A stretch of 64,000 nucleotides of DNA. It comes from Pomphorhynchus laevis (lineage: Eukaryota; Acanthocephala; Palaeacanthocephala; Echinorhynchida; Pomphorhynchidae). Positions within the stretch are counted from its first letter, which is position 1. Every line of letters starts with the position of its first letter. Made by a program: the position numbers and the translations under genes. The stretch lies in assembly GCA_012934845.2 (NCBI GenBank), contig WNNJ02002827.1, forward strand, positions 62,001 to 126,000, in the 5' to 3' direction. The notes beneath the pieces are model-generated. The model was not told where the DNA came from and ran no database searches. It saw only the letters and a list, made by a program, of their open reading frames with translations. Below, piece by piece: positions 54,421 to 64,000 of the stretch.

Positions 54421-55340
54421 ATTACTTACATTCATTTGAGATAAAATATAAAATATCTTAGCTGCTAAATAAATTACTTACATACATTTGAGATAAAATA
54501 ACATAAAACAATATACAGTACAATATACATAACATCAAAGTAAATACATCAATCGACGACAACCATCGACGACAACATCGACGACAACCATCGACGACAA
54601 CCATCGACGACAACCATCGACGACAACCATCGACGACAACCATCACGACAACAATCGACGACAACCATCGACGACAACAATCGGTTGAAAAATTGATTAC
54701 AAGTTTATCGGAGGACGTAAGAAAACAACTAAGACCGACACCAACTATGGACAACTGCAAATACAGTGATCGATACACGACTGCAGCGTCTGGACAACAA
54801 TCACCTGCGACAAGAATAAGGCTAAAGAAGACTTCGTATGTGGTTTTTGTGCCAACAAACTAATCTGCAACCTTTCCAATAAGCACATATCAACATCCAG
54901 CACGTCAACTCAAACTACCCCCGTCGTTTCTGATGTCCTTTCTCCACCCACCGACCCTGCCACCATATACACTTCCCATTCCATGTCATCTTCACTCCCC
55001 GACACCCCACGTCCCGTCCTTCCCGTCTCGTTTCTCAATAACTTGCATCCATCAATCAAAATCACCTCAACCAATCTCAACTATCCTTCTACTCATAACC
55101 TTTCCTCACATCGCTTGCCACCATCTTTATTATCATTATCCTCTATGTCTCCAGTCGGTGAAATGTGTTGCTTGAGGAAGTCGTCGCTGCTTATTCGATG
55201 AAGCACTTCAAGCGACTGTGCCTAGCATGGATGGAGAATCGACACTTGCACTTCAACGGATATCTTGAATACTGCTGATCTTAATGCGACAATTTACTGA
55301 ATTAATTTGTAATTTTTTTGATAAGGCAAAACAGCTTCTC
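54421..55340 (+). mobile_element. Internally deleted LINE keeping both ends
   Basis: The leader (about 54470-54760) holds a 13-bp minisatellite. A remnant of ORF1 follows, with the finger (SVWTTITCDKNKAKEDFVCGFCANK at about 54790-54865) and the Ser/Pro/Thr linker to about 55150. At about 55160 the sequence jumps to the last codons of ORF2 (LLEEVVAAYSMKHFKRLCLAWMEN, compare LPEEVVAAPSLRTFKSRC in family B) and a short 3' UTR. Nearly all of ORF1 and ORF2, about 3.5 kb, is absent. Confidence 0.7.
54547..54690. repeat. 13-bp minisatellite in a LINE leader
   Basis: About eleven units of CGACGACAACCAT, some one base shorter, are present. Degenerate units of the same type occur in the A2 leader at 17535-17590. 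Confidence 0.88.
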
Positions 55341-55474
55341 AGCTAACGCCTTGTATTTAATAATAATCTTTATTTTTACATAAATTAAAAATAAAGATAA
55401 ATAATTAAAATAATTCATAATTTATTTATTTTTATTTTATTTATTTAAATACATGTCGAAGCCAAACAAACGTT
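55341..55474. other. AT-rich stretch
   Basis: TTTATTT-rich sequence, no feature recognised. Confidence 0.3.
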
Positions 55475-56195
55475 TTTGGATTCAGACAGAATCCAAAAAA
55501 GGAAAACAAAAAATACGAATAGTAAATAGTCAATCAACGGAGCGGTGGATATCGAAGCAAAATAGGATAGTTCATCATATGTACTGAATGGCGGCATTGT
55601 TCATGTGCCCATTTACAACATCATGATTTAAACGTGATTAAGCTGAGGGCAGCAACGACTTCCTTGGGCAGCGAATTCGACATGTTAATTTCCCTCTTCG
55701 ACACTCTAAATATTATAGGTAATTTGCCAAATAGAGATTTATACAAAACTATACTATGCCCCCACAACCTACCTATCTGACTAGTGATTACGTTATCGGA
55801 ATAACCCACCGCACCATTCGACATGTGCCATATACAAAACATTTCCAAAGCTATGAACCTCTCACGTACCGAAACATTACAATACGACTAAGACGTACAT
55901 GATAATCACTACCACCTAAGTCAACACAGATCCTCGAACCCCGGCTAAGAATAGACTCCAGGTCTAATAGTTATCGCTTCTGGACCGGAAAACAAGCCTG
56001 AATTCAGTATTCCAAGTGTAACCCGACGAGGGTAATGAATAACCTCTTGAACATTTGACAGCTTAACCTAGGGAATGCACTTTTTATACAATACAATGCA
56101 CGGGTAGCTGTACATAGAGTGAAGTAGTGTTCAACTTTGTTTTCAAGGATCGATGGACAATAATATCTAAATCTTTTCGATTTTCTTCGCGGAAT
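55475..56195 (-). mobile_element. Family B LINE, ORF2 C-terminal part
   Basis: On the minus strand it runs from HHKDLGIIVH-like sequence (about 56180) through the CFPVTK and LRRGS regions to the C-terminal frame 55848-55621 (EMFCIWHMSNGAVGYSDNVITSQIGRL, VSKREINMSNSLPKEVVAALSLITFKS). It is the closest relative of the complete copy (45590-46160). It is 5'-truncated and decayed. Confidence 0.75.
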
Positions 56196-57349
56196 TCAAC
56201 TTGTTATTTTTTATCTAACTTAATTATTTTTTATCTAAATCGTAAAATAATTACAATGATTATAATTATATAATGTATTATAACAAATCAGATCAGTTAA
56301 CTAAGTCTACGTATTTTATATTATTTATAAATTAAAAATAAAGATAAATAATTATAAATAATAAATATTTATATAAGATTTTATACAATATATAGAATTT
56401 AAAAATTAAAATTCCTTTTTGAAAATAAGCAGAACAATAATTAAAACAGAGTTTATCTATTTTATACTATATATAAATTAAAAAAAAGATAAATAATTAT
56501 AAATAATAAATATTTATATAAGATTTTATATTATTCATATTTATATAACGATAACATTTGTTATAAAAATTTAAAATAAAAATCAATATCTATGGTTTAA
56601 ATAACTTATTTAACTTAAATATGACTTGTTTAACTTATATCAAGTTAAAATTTAAAATTGAAATTTAAAATAAAATTCAATTGTTATGAATTGACTAATC
56701 ATAATAAGAGAATTAATAATAACAGTTGAAATTATATAGTAGACATTAAAATGTAATTCATAATCCATTAAAATCACAGTTGAATCGTGGGTACATCAGT
56801 AATTTCTAATGTGAATGATGCACATCTCAACCATTTGACGAATAAAGAACAGCTATTTTTAATTATAAAAATGACTGCTGAACAAATAAGATCAATATTA
56901 TTAATTGCGAAACAAATAATATATCAGATTAGCTAACTGAGTTTACGTATTTATTATTTATATAGTAAATAATTTAATATCCATCCATAATACTTTTTCG
57001 CTAAACAGTTTAAATTTTATTTTATAGTATAAGTAATACTGGGTCTACGTATTTTATATTTTTTTAATTATAATTTTTTTGTTTTTATTTTATTTTTTTG
57101 GATCAAATAAGTTACAAACAAGTCGAAATAAGTTACAAACAAAGTAATCTCAAATCCTTCAGTGTGAGGTTGTGTCCGCTACGTCGTAGAGACAGGACGG
57201 GGCTGGGCAGTTTCGTAATGATCGTGCCTCGCGAATACATCGTGAAATCATACGACAAAATGATATTCCAAGGCATAATCGAATCTTCGATATTTGTTGT
57301 GAATATTGAGCTCCGTTTTTAGAGATTGCAGTCTGGCGATCCGCTTTAA
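56196..57349. other. AT-rich stretch with reversed PLE terminal signatures
   Basis: Reverse-complement PLE end signatures lie near 56285-56325 (AACTAAGTCTACGTATTTTA) and 56925-56960. A TATGAATTGACTAAT word of the PLE tail lies at about 56685, and a TCTACGTATTTTAT word at 57035. A 74-codon frame at 57098-57322 has no recognised motif. No host gene was seen. Confidence 0.5.
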
Positions 57350-57715
57350 TAATTGACTGGTTTATTTACCAGCACAACCCCAGTGAGAAAAAAAACACAG
57401 GTATGAATGTTGCGTGTTCAACAACAGTAACTCTTTCCAGATACTTGCTCTTCTTTCTTGTTTCGTGATATTCGAAACATGCATCTACTGTTTTCGAGCT
57501 GATAGAAGGTGCGAACGCGTTGAAAACGCATACATCCATGAGCGTACGCACATTTCTATCGCCATACAGTCCGGAACAAGCTATGTCAAGCCTTGCATTC
57601 GTTATCTCGGGTTGTTGTGTGGTTTCCGGATCTACATTATGTGGCAGATAACGAACAATTATGTGCATCCCAACGCGGGGGTATTGAATTTGCAATTCAT
57701 TCGCTGTGAGAGGAA
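57350..57715 (-). mobile_element. Family E (RLE-type) LINE, endonuclease end
   Basis: The minus-strand frame 57749-57366 contains TNARLDIACSGLYGDRNVRTLMDVCVFNAFAPS, then ETRKKSKYLERVTVVEHATFIP. This is the PD-(D/E)XK-like endonuclease that follows the RT in RLE-type LINEs: LD, then about 20 residues to MDV, then the KYxERVxxVEHaxF block. Only the C-terminal end is kept. Its 5' edge abuts the plus-strand copy head to head at about 57715-57722. Confidence 0.7.
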
Positions 57716-59540
57716 TTCGAGAAGGGACAGGATAGATGCATATTAGCAATAGACACCAAGAACGCGTTCAATTCCATGAATCGGATTGCCGCCTTGCATA
57801 ACATGAAATTTATTGCTCCCTCGATGGCTACTGTTCTCAAGAATCTATATAACTCACCCTCTCAACTTGTACTCGGAGGCGACAGTATTTACAGCACAGA
57901 AGGATTCACACAAGGCGATCCCTTCGCGATGGCCGGCTTTGCTATGGCATTGATGTCTCTTATTATGGAAATTCGGAAAGCGGTTCCTGACGTCAAACAG
58001 CGGTGGTTCGCGGACGATGCAAACTTCGTTGGCCGTATTCGAGATTTACGTACAGTATGGAATATACTAAATGACATAGGCCCGTAGTATGGTTATCACG
58101 TGAACGTAACAAAAACACAGCAACTCTCACCAACGCCATTAAATCCCTCAGAACTTCCGTCACAACAGATTACTTGTTCAAATGATGGTATAAGAATTTT
58201 GGGAGTTCCCATTGGAACCGGCGCTTAAGTTTCATCAACCACAAGGAATGTATCGCTAAAATGGTCAGCGATTATTTACAAATTGACGTGCATTGCAGAA
58301 CTGGATCCTCAAGCAGCATATACTGGCTTAACGAATCAGTACAATTCAAGTGGAGTTATTACATGAGAACGGTACCATGTGAGCCTACATATATGGAGAG
58401 CTTACAAAGAGCTTTAAAATATCGATTAATACCCGCAATAAAAAAGCAAAATTTTTACGAGACGTGGAAGTGTATCTTAACATCGCCTTTAAGTTTGGGA
58501 GGACTTGGCATCGTAGATCCGGTGTTTTCTATAACGAGTATCTATTGCTCATCATTAGTTCTTAGTGATACCTTCAAGAGCGCAATATCCGGCAACGAGT
58601 TACGCGATCTACAGACGAATACCTTGAAACAGTTGGGCACACAACGTCATAATGAATTCACCGTGCGACTTCAGCAGGCACTGGCGCAGTGTGATGGAGT
58701 AGTGTCTCGAGTGATTTCACATGCATCAAGAGACGGAGCTTCTGCATGGCTGAGTTCATTGCCACTTGTCCAGCACCGTTTTCAGCTAACTCCGAACCAG
58801 TTCAGAGATGGGTTATGTGCAAGATATGGGTGGACTCCAGGCGAACTGGTAGCAACCAAATGTAAGTGTGGTGAATTTTTTGTGGTTAAATCCTCAATGT
58901 GAGTCACGCTTTGGCATGTAAGCATGGCGGACTAACTATAATTCGCCATGACGCTATCCGTGATATAATAGCAAAAGCTCTTTCAGAAATTTGTTCTGGT
59001 GTGAAAGTGGAACCAGTGCTATCTATGGTCCCAAATGATATAGACTTTGAGGTTCCCACGACATCGAGTGATACTAATGCACGTTTAGATGTGGTATGCA
59101 GTGGCTTGGAAGGCAGTCGATTTGAACGAACGCTTTTCGACGTAAATGTATTCTTAATCCATGCACAATCGACTGTCAGCAGAAGCCTCGATGCGTCCTT
59201 CGAATTCAATGAAAATCGTAAACGTGCAAAATACAATGAAACGGTGGAGAAAATCGAACGTGCAAAATTCGTCCCTATGATATTTTCAACTTCAGATTGC
59301 ATCGGAAAGGAGGCAATTAAAGTTCTAAAGACAGTAGTAGCGAAATATGTAGGCAATGCTAGCCTACGCAATGTAACTATGGAGACGCCCTCGTCCTACA
59401 TAAAAAGAAAATAAGCTTCGAGCTTGTCCGGGCCGTCTCAGCCTGTTTACGATTACCAAGATCTACGCGTCGAAATCTGGTGCAGAACGGCATATATCGC
59501 CGCGAACAAACAACATACTGACATCGTTTTGTGAAAAAAT
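57716..59540 (+). mobile_element. Family E (RLE-type) LINE, RT to endonuclease
   Basis: RT: LAIDTKNAFNSMNRIAALHNMKF (about 57738), STEGFTQGDPFAMAGFAMAL (57890) and QRWFADDANFVG (58000). A stop at 58085-58087 precedes YGYHVNVTKTQQL, and the frame shifts before 58261. The middle part 58261-58902 includes the CKCGEFF half of a CCHC knuckle. After another frameshift at about 58895 the frame 58899-59414 supplies SHALACKHGG, then TNARLDVVCSGLEGSRFERTLFDVNVF and RAKYNETVEKIERAKFVPMIFSTS of the restriction-like endonuclease. The RT motif TQGDP and the C-terminal endonuclease are typical of this LINE type. The exact clade is unresolved. Confidence 0.78.
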
Positions 59541-59590
59541 TTAATAATACTGGGACTCATTTGCGAATAACCCCGAATTGTAATTCTCCT

Positions 59591-59785
59591 CCCTTAGATG
59601 GTTAGAGAATCTGTGAGGAGAATTGTAGATGATGAAAAATTTTACACAAACGAGGAAATAAAAGATATTAAGATAACTGAATGTTATTTACCCTTAGGTG
59701 GTTAGAGAATCTGTTAGGAGAATTGTAGATGATGAAAAATTGTACACAAGCGAGGAAATAAAAGATATTAAGATAACTGATATTA
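59591..59785. repeat. Tandem duplication, period 100 bp
   Basis: 59591-59680 and 59691-59780 are similar with few changes (GGTTAGAGAATCTGT, then GAGGAAATAAAAG). On the plus strand the first copy could encode VRESVRRIVDDEKFYTNEEI, so it may derive from a coding sequence I do not recognise. Confidence 0.8.
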
Positions 59786-59913
59786 AGATAAAATTGAAAG
59801 GTCAAAACGTTTTGATACTTTTTTAACGCTTTTATAATAAATTCTTTTTTAGACATTTTTTAAATTTTTAAAACCGCCGTTTATTTTCAAAACCGCCGTA
59901 TAACGTGCATGCA

Positions 59914-60419
<506 letters not shown>

Positions 60420-60477
60420 TCGTTTGAATACCGTCGCCTGGGATCCAAGTGTGAACCAAAATTTTAAATAAAAATCA

Positions 60478-60525
60478 ATTTTTATGAATTGACTAATAAA
60501 TAACAGACGACGTATCATAATATCA
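60478..60525 (-). repeat. PLE tail fragment
   Basis: ATGAATTGACTAATAAATAA followed by CAGACGACGT is the reverse complement of the PLE tail at 595-640. It lies between the palindrome and the next LINE. Confidence 0.65.
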
Positions 60526-60529
60526 TAAT

Positions 60530-61850
60530 TTTCAAGAAAGGTGATAAATCCCAGGTTTCCAACTACCGTCCCGTCAGTCTCACATATGTAGCTTGTAAGG
60601 TATTAGAAAAATTGATTCTTCGTCACCTTAGCGCTTTCGTTGAAGCTAACAATCGCCTCAGCCCCAATCAGCATGGATTTAGGTCAAATCGCTCAACGGT
60701 AACGAACCTTGTAAAAGCGAGAGCAAGCTGGGTGGATTCAATGAGGAGTGGTTCCAAAGTAGATGTGATATTTATAGACTTATCGAAAGCATTCGATAGA
60801 GTTATTCCCAATTTGCTAGTAAACAAATTATCTAACATTGGTGTACGGGGCTCTTTGTTACGCTGGATTCAATCATTCGTAAGCAACCGCTCATTTACAG
60901 TACGCATAAGCCATTATCTTTCTGGTTTCTTAATGATGATGACAGGCGTCCCGCAGGGATCGGCCATTAATCCGACTCCCTTTAATATATATGTAAATGA
61001 TATTACAAACAACTTAACGTCGGAATGTGTTACTTACGTAGATGATCTTAAGGTTTGGAGGCGAATCATTGATGATATTGATGTTAGCGCTCTTCAAAAA
61101 GACCTGGATTCCATAAATAAATGGTGTATATCTAATGGGCTGATGATAAATGCGACTAAATGTAGACATATGCGGATCGGCTCCCCAGACATTCGTTGCT
61201 CTTATAAAATTGGAAACATGTCGATTGATTCTACAGATAAAATCTATGATTTAGGGGTATCTACGCTTAATACACTCGATATGAGCGCTCACGTTAATAA
61301 AGTTTCGGCCAATTGCCGTCGTACTATTGGCATCATTAGACGATCTTTTGGATCACTAGAGGCATGTAGCTTCAGAATAATATACAAGGCCCACATCGAA
61401 TCTCGAATGCTATACGCATCTCTCGCAGCGTATCCACATCTGTGCAAGAACATTGTGGCTTACGAATCAATTCTCCTGTCGGCTACTCGTCTTGTTCCCA
61501 CTGTCAAAGACCTGCCGTTTGACCAGAAGTTAGAAATCCTAGGTGTTTCAACGGTTTGTGAAAGTTTGGTAAAATTATCTTATGCTGGTATGGATGGCAA
61601 TTTTATCGCCCACTCATCTCCTTAACTTAATGTTTTGCCTACGCAACTCAGAGCAATTACGTGGACATCGACTAACGCTCAAACATCGTAGAAAAGTCCA
61701 TCGACACTATCAGGATATCAGAGATCGAGTAATAAACAGTTGGAACAGGCTTCCGTCATCTGCAATTGAATGCCGGAACATCCGAGAATTTCGGCGTGCG
61801 TTGAACAGTGTATCGCTCTTGTAGGAAGTCGAACCTGATTTGTTTTTTTT
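60530..61850 (+). mobile_element. CR1/Jockey-like LINE, RT and 3' end
   Basis: It is 5'-truncated within the RT at FKKGDKSQVSNYRPVSLTYV. The long frame 60612-61625 contains NQHGFRSNRSTVTNLV, DVIFIDLSKAFDRVIPNLL, TGVPQGSAINPTPFNIYVND and the catalytic motif YVDDLKVWRR (Val for Ala, both aspartates kept). KWCISNGLMINATKCRHMRIGS and the thumb region follow. A one-base shift near 61620 leads to the C-terminus (61582-61824: RDRVINSWNRLPSSAIECRNIREFRRAL). It is related to family B but distinct, and one of the better preserved RTs here. Confidence 0.83.
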
Positions 61851-61920
61851 GTTTTACTGACATTGTACTTTTTTACATTGATATCTAGCCAAACGAGCCA
61901 CCGCTCATCGGCTGTTGTAT

Positions 61921-62450
61921 ACTTTTTTTTACATAATAATTTATTTGATAAATTTACAAAAAAGGTGTTCCCGCAAATGGGCCCACTAGACGATTGATCG
62001 GTCATTTGTTTATATATAATTATTGCAATTGGCAAAGTTCGCCACCTTCTTCGTCGCGCCATCTGATTGTTTTGCCGAGTTCACCACAAGTATCCACGGT
62101 TGCTCGGGCGCTTTGGTTCGCGAATTGTTTGATTTTTGATTGTGATCGCGCGCTTCTGAGGCATGCGGAGGACGCTCGGGCTATTATGAATGAGATCCGA
62201 CGCTTTAAGTGTGTCACGGCATGCGCGAATTCAATAATAACCCCTTGCGCTTTTGCCGTTGCTATCCGCTTTACCAAGGCGTGCGACGCTTTTCCCATAC
62301 CACCTGACGGAGGAAATATCAGCAGAATGAATTTACCGTGCTCTACTTTCGTCACCCTTTCTAGATATTTGGCATTTTTTCGCGACACATTGTAGTCAAA
62401 TGCTGGATCGACTGGCCGGCTGACGTACGACTGAGCAAAAATATCTAGAA
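61921..62450 (-). mobile_element. Family E LINE 3' end, copy a
   Basis: The minus-strand frame 62388-62020 carries SRKNAKYLERVTKVEHGKFILLIF, then SGGMGKASHALVKRIATAKAQG and the final RISFIIARASSACLRSARS. The 3' end runs into an A-rich tail and GTATACAACAG at 61922-61912. It is truncated within the endonuclease. Confidence 0.72.
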
Positions 62451-62464
62451 AGGCTGTTGTATAC

Positions 62465-62925
62465 CTTTTTAAAGAAAGAAAATTAATTATTACAACATTG
62501 AAGAGTCAGAATGTCATGCTTCTGTAAACGGTTTTGCCTGAATGGAACGGCGATCTTGGAGCCCGAAGCGAGGCCGAGCATGAACGCATGATGGAAAAGG
62601 CAATACGTCTTTTCAAGCGAATGAGATTATCCGCGAAATACTGTGGATGTGCCTCGGATTTCTTACGAGTGATTGACCGCAACAGCGATACTGTACTTGC
62701 ACCCATGCCTGCTGATGTGGAAAAAACAAGGGGCATAAAACTACCATGCTCTACCAGTTCGATTCGCTCCCCGTATTTTGAAATCTTGCGTTTTTCGTTG
62801 AACTCGAAGGCGGAACGGGCACTACGATTTGCGTAAGATTGAGCAAGTGTTGAAAAAATCGTGACGTCACAGAACGTCCGCTCATATCGTTCCGCATGCA
62901 ATCCAGAACATACAATATCTAGTCA
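62465..62925 (-). mobile_element. Family E LINE 3' end, copy b
   Basis: The minus-strand frame 62901-62506 reads HAERYERTFCDVTIFSTLAQSYANRSARSAFEFNEKRKISKYGERIELVEHGSFMPLVFSTSAGMG, then RRIAFSIMRSCSASLRAPRS. Just upstream LDIVCSGL is still visible, where the copy is truncated. An A-rich 3' end and GTATACAACAG follow at 62464-62454. It is a different sequence variant from copy a. Confidence 0.75.
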
Positions 62926-62945
62926 TGCTTGTACATCTGTTGTAT

Positions 62946-64000
62946 TTTTTTAAACGGAAAAATTTGTTTTAGTAATAATTTTTATTTCTTGAGAGAAAAT
63001 ACAGAATCAGGGTTCTCGCAGATGGGCCCAAAATACAAATGCTTGAATTCAAAGTCATTAAACTCTCAGATCTACCGCCTGAGACATTCGTTCATTAGTT
63101 CAGTTTTTAAAGCACCACGAATTTGCTCGCACAAGTCTGATTCCAATACATTTTCTGAACTGCGCAACGCACTCAGAATATGCCTGGTTGCTGCTCCTAG
63201 AAGCTATATTCGCCGCCCTTTTAATTACTTTGCTTGCATCAGCTCCGAGTCCTCCTAATGCTGACATAATGACCGGCAGAAATATTGCTTGTTCAATCTT
63301 TGTTACTCGTTCCGAGTACTTTGATATCTTCCTCAGTGCATGGTATCCAAACGCAGCATCAACGGACCTCAGCGCATACGACCTTGCAAATGGGTTGAAT
63401 ATCGATACGTCCATCAAGGATCGCTCAGTTTGTATGACGAAAAGACCGTGGCAACTTATGTCCAATCTCGCGTTCATATCCCTCGATGTAGCCTGACACG
63501 AAAATACAATGTTTGAGTCCACCGGTGTCAGCGTAGGCTCAATTTATGGTTTCGTAGTTACATCAGCTAGAATTCGTGCAACTGTCCAATACTATTCATG
63601 GATTCGAAAAATTTTAACAGATCTTCTGGCGTTCCCACGCACGTAACATCGTCTGCATACCATAGTTGCTGTACACGGGGGTGCAGTCCTTTCATCGAAT
63701 CAATCAACGGAATGGTGGAGGCCGCAAACGACACCATAGAGAGGGGGCCGCCTTGGGTAAAACCCTCTATTGAAGACATTATCTCATTATCCAAACGTAT
63801 TGGATTTTCCGCATAACAATTCCTCAGAATAGTTGACAGACAAGGACAGATTTTTTCCATGTTGTGCAAACTGAGCTAGCGGCCGATGACATTTAACGTG
63901 TTTCTCGCATCAATGGTCAAGATGCACTTTCCCAACCCACTATGTAAGGCTTTTCTTGTTGTCCGAACAATGTATTCAATTCCTGCTTGTTGTCCTGCAC
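62946..64000 (-). mobile_element. Family E LINE, copy c: RT palm and endonuclease
   Basis: It enters from the right edge with AGQQAGIEYIVRTTRKALHSGLGKCILTIDARN, then LHNMEKICPCLSTIL, SSIEGFTQGGPLSMVSFAAS and QQLWYADDVTCVG (63869-63567). About 45 bases further comes EPTLTPVDSNIVFS and the endonuclease NARLDISCHGLFVIQTERSLMDVSIFNPFARSYALRSVD, then KISKYSERVTKIEQAIFLP (63522-63100). About 1 kb normally between RT palm and endonuclease is missing, by internal deletion or because two copies abut. The 3' A-rich end and ATACAACAG lie at 62945-62937. Confidence 0.75.

Noticed and set aside
54458-54778. 106-codon minus frame with WLSSMVVVDGCRR repeats
   Set aside because: It is a translation of the 13-bp minisatellite.

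Overview
This is eukaryotic, almost certainly invertebrate animal, DNA. It is AT-rich and made mostly of nested and decayed retrotransposons, with only two convincing host genes. One is an NSRP1-type splicing regulator (3270-4328, minus). The other is a complete IMP dehydrogenase (46901-48424, plus) whose sequence is clearly of the animal type. Both are single uninterrupted reading frames, so the host has intron-poor genes or these are retrocopies. I saw no rRNA, tRNA or CRISPR array, and nothing prokaryotic. I cannot name the species.

I use working labels for the elements. Family A is an L2/CR1-like LINE with two subfamilies: A1, richer in GC, and A2, richer in AT. Family B is a CR1/Jockey-like LINE. 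Family C is an I/Jockey-like LINE with a CCHC gag. Family R is an RTE/BovB-like LINE. Family E is a LINE whose RT is followed by a restriction-like endonuclease (RLE). PLE is a Penelope-like element. There is also one Ty3/gypsy LTR fossil.

Layout: 1-805 PLE 3' part; 1335-2290 A1; 3270-4328 NSRP1; 4445-8340 scrambled A2; 8341-9745 PLE; 9746-10704 A2; 10719-13672 A1 with a 14-bp target duplication; 14070-16062 B-like pieces; 16066-16330 A1; 16481-17330 head-to-head PLE pieces; 17340-20870 A2 with both ends but most of the RT deleted; 20880-24545 family C; 25003-29293 Ty3/gypsy; 29591-31170 A1; 31449-31850 LINE 5' end; 32006-37965 A1 split by an RTE (32799-36423); 38640-41090 B-like split by an A1 insertion; 41640-46300 nearly intact family B; 46901-48424 IMPDH; 48610-49075 PLE; 49345-53190 A2 3' end and a B relic; 54145-55340 PLE piece and an internally deleted LINE; 55475-56195 B; 57350-59540 two family E copies abutting; 59918-60416 palindrome between TA tracts; 60530-61850 B-like LINE; 61921-64000 tandem family E copies.

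The LINEs fit a standard plan: ORF1 is an RNA-binding protein and ORF2 is endonuclease plus RT. Families A and B share the same kind of ORF1 (four-cysteine finger, RNA-binding core, C-terminal domain) and 5' UTR sequence although their RTs differ. The most unusual signals are: a perfect 115-bp palindrome between TA tracts with a hammerhead-like core; a second TA-hairpin-TA block inserted cleanly in the RTE; a 59-bp fragment of the neighbouring IMPDH gene copied into a LINE next to a perfect hairpin; a pseudoknot-capable 3' structure in the PLE; and a series of family E 3' ends that all stop at the same short motif.
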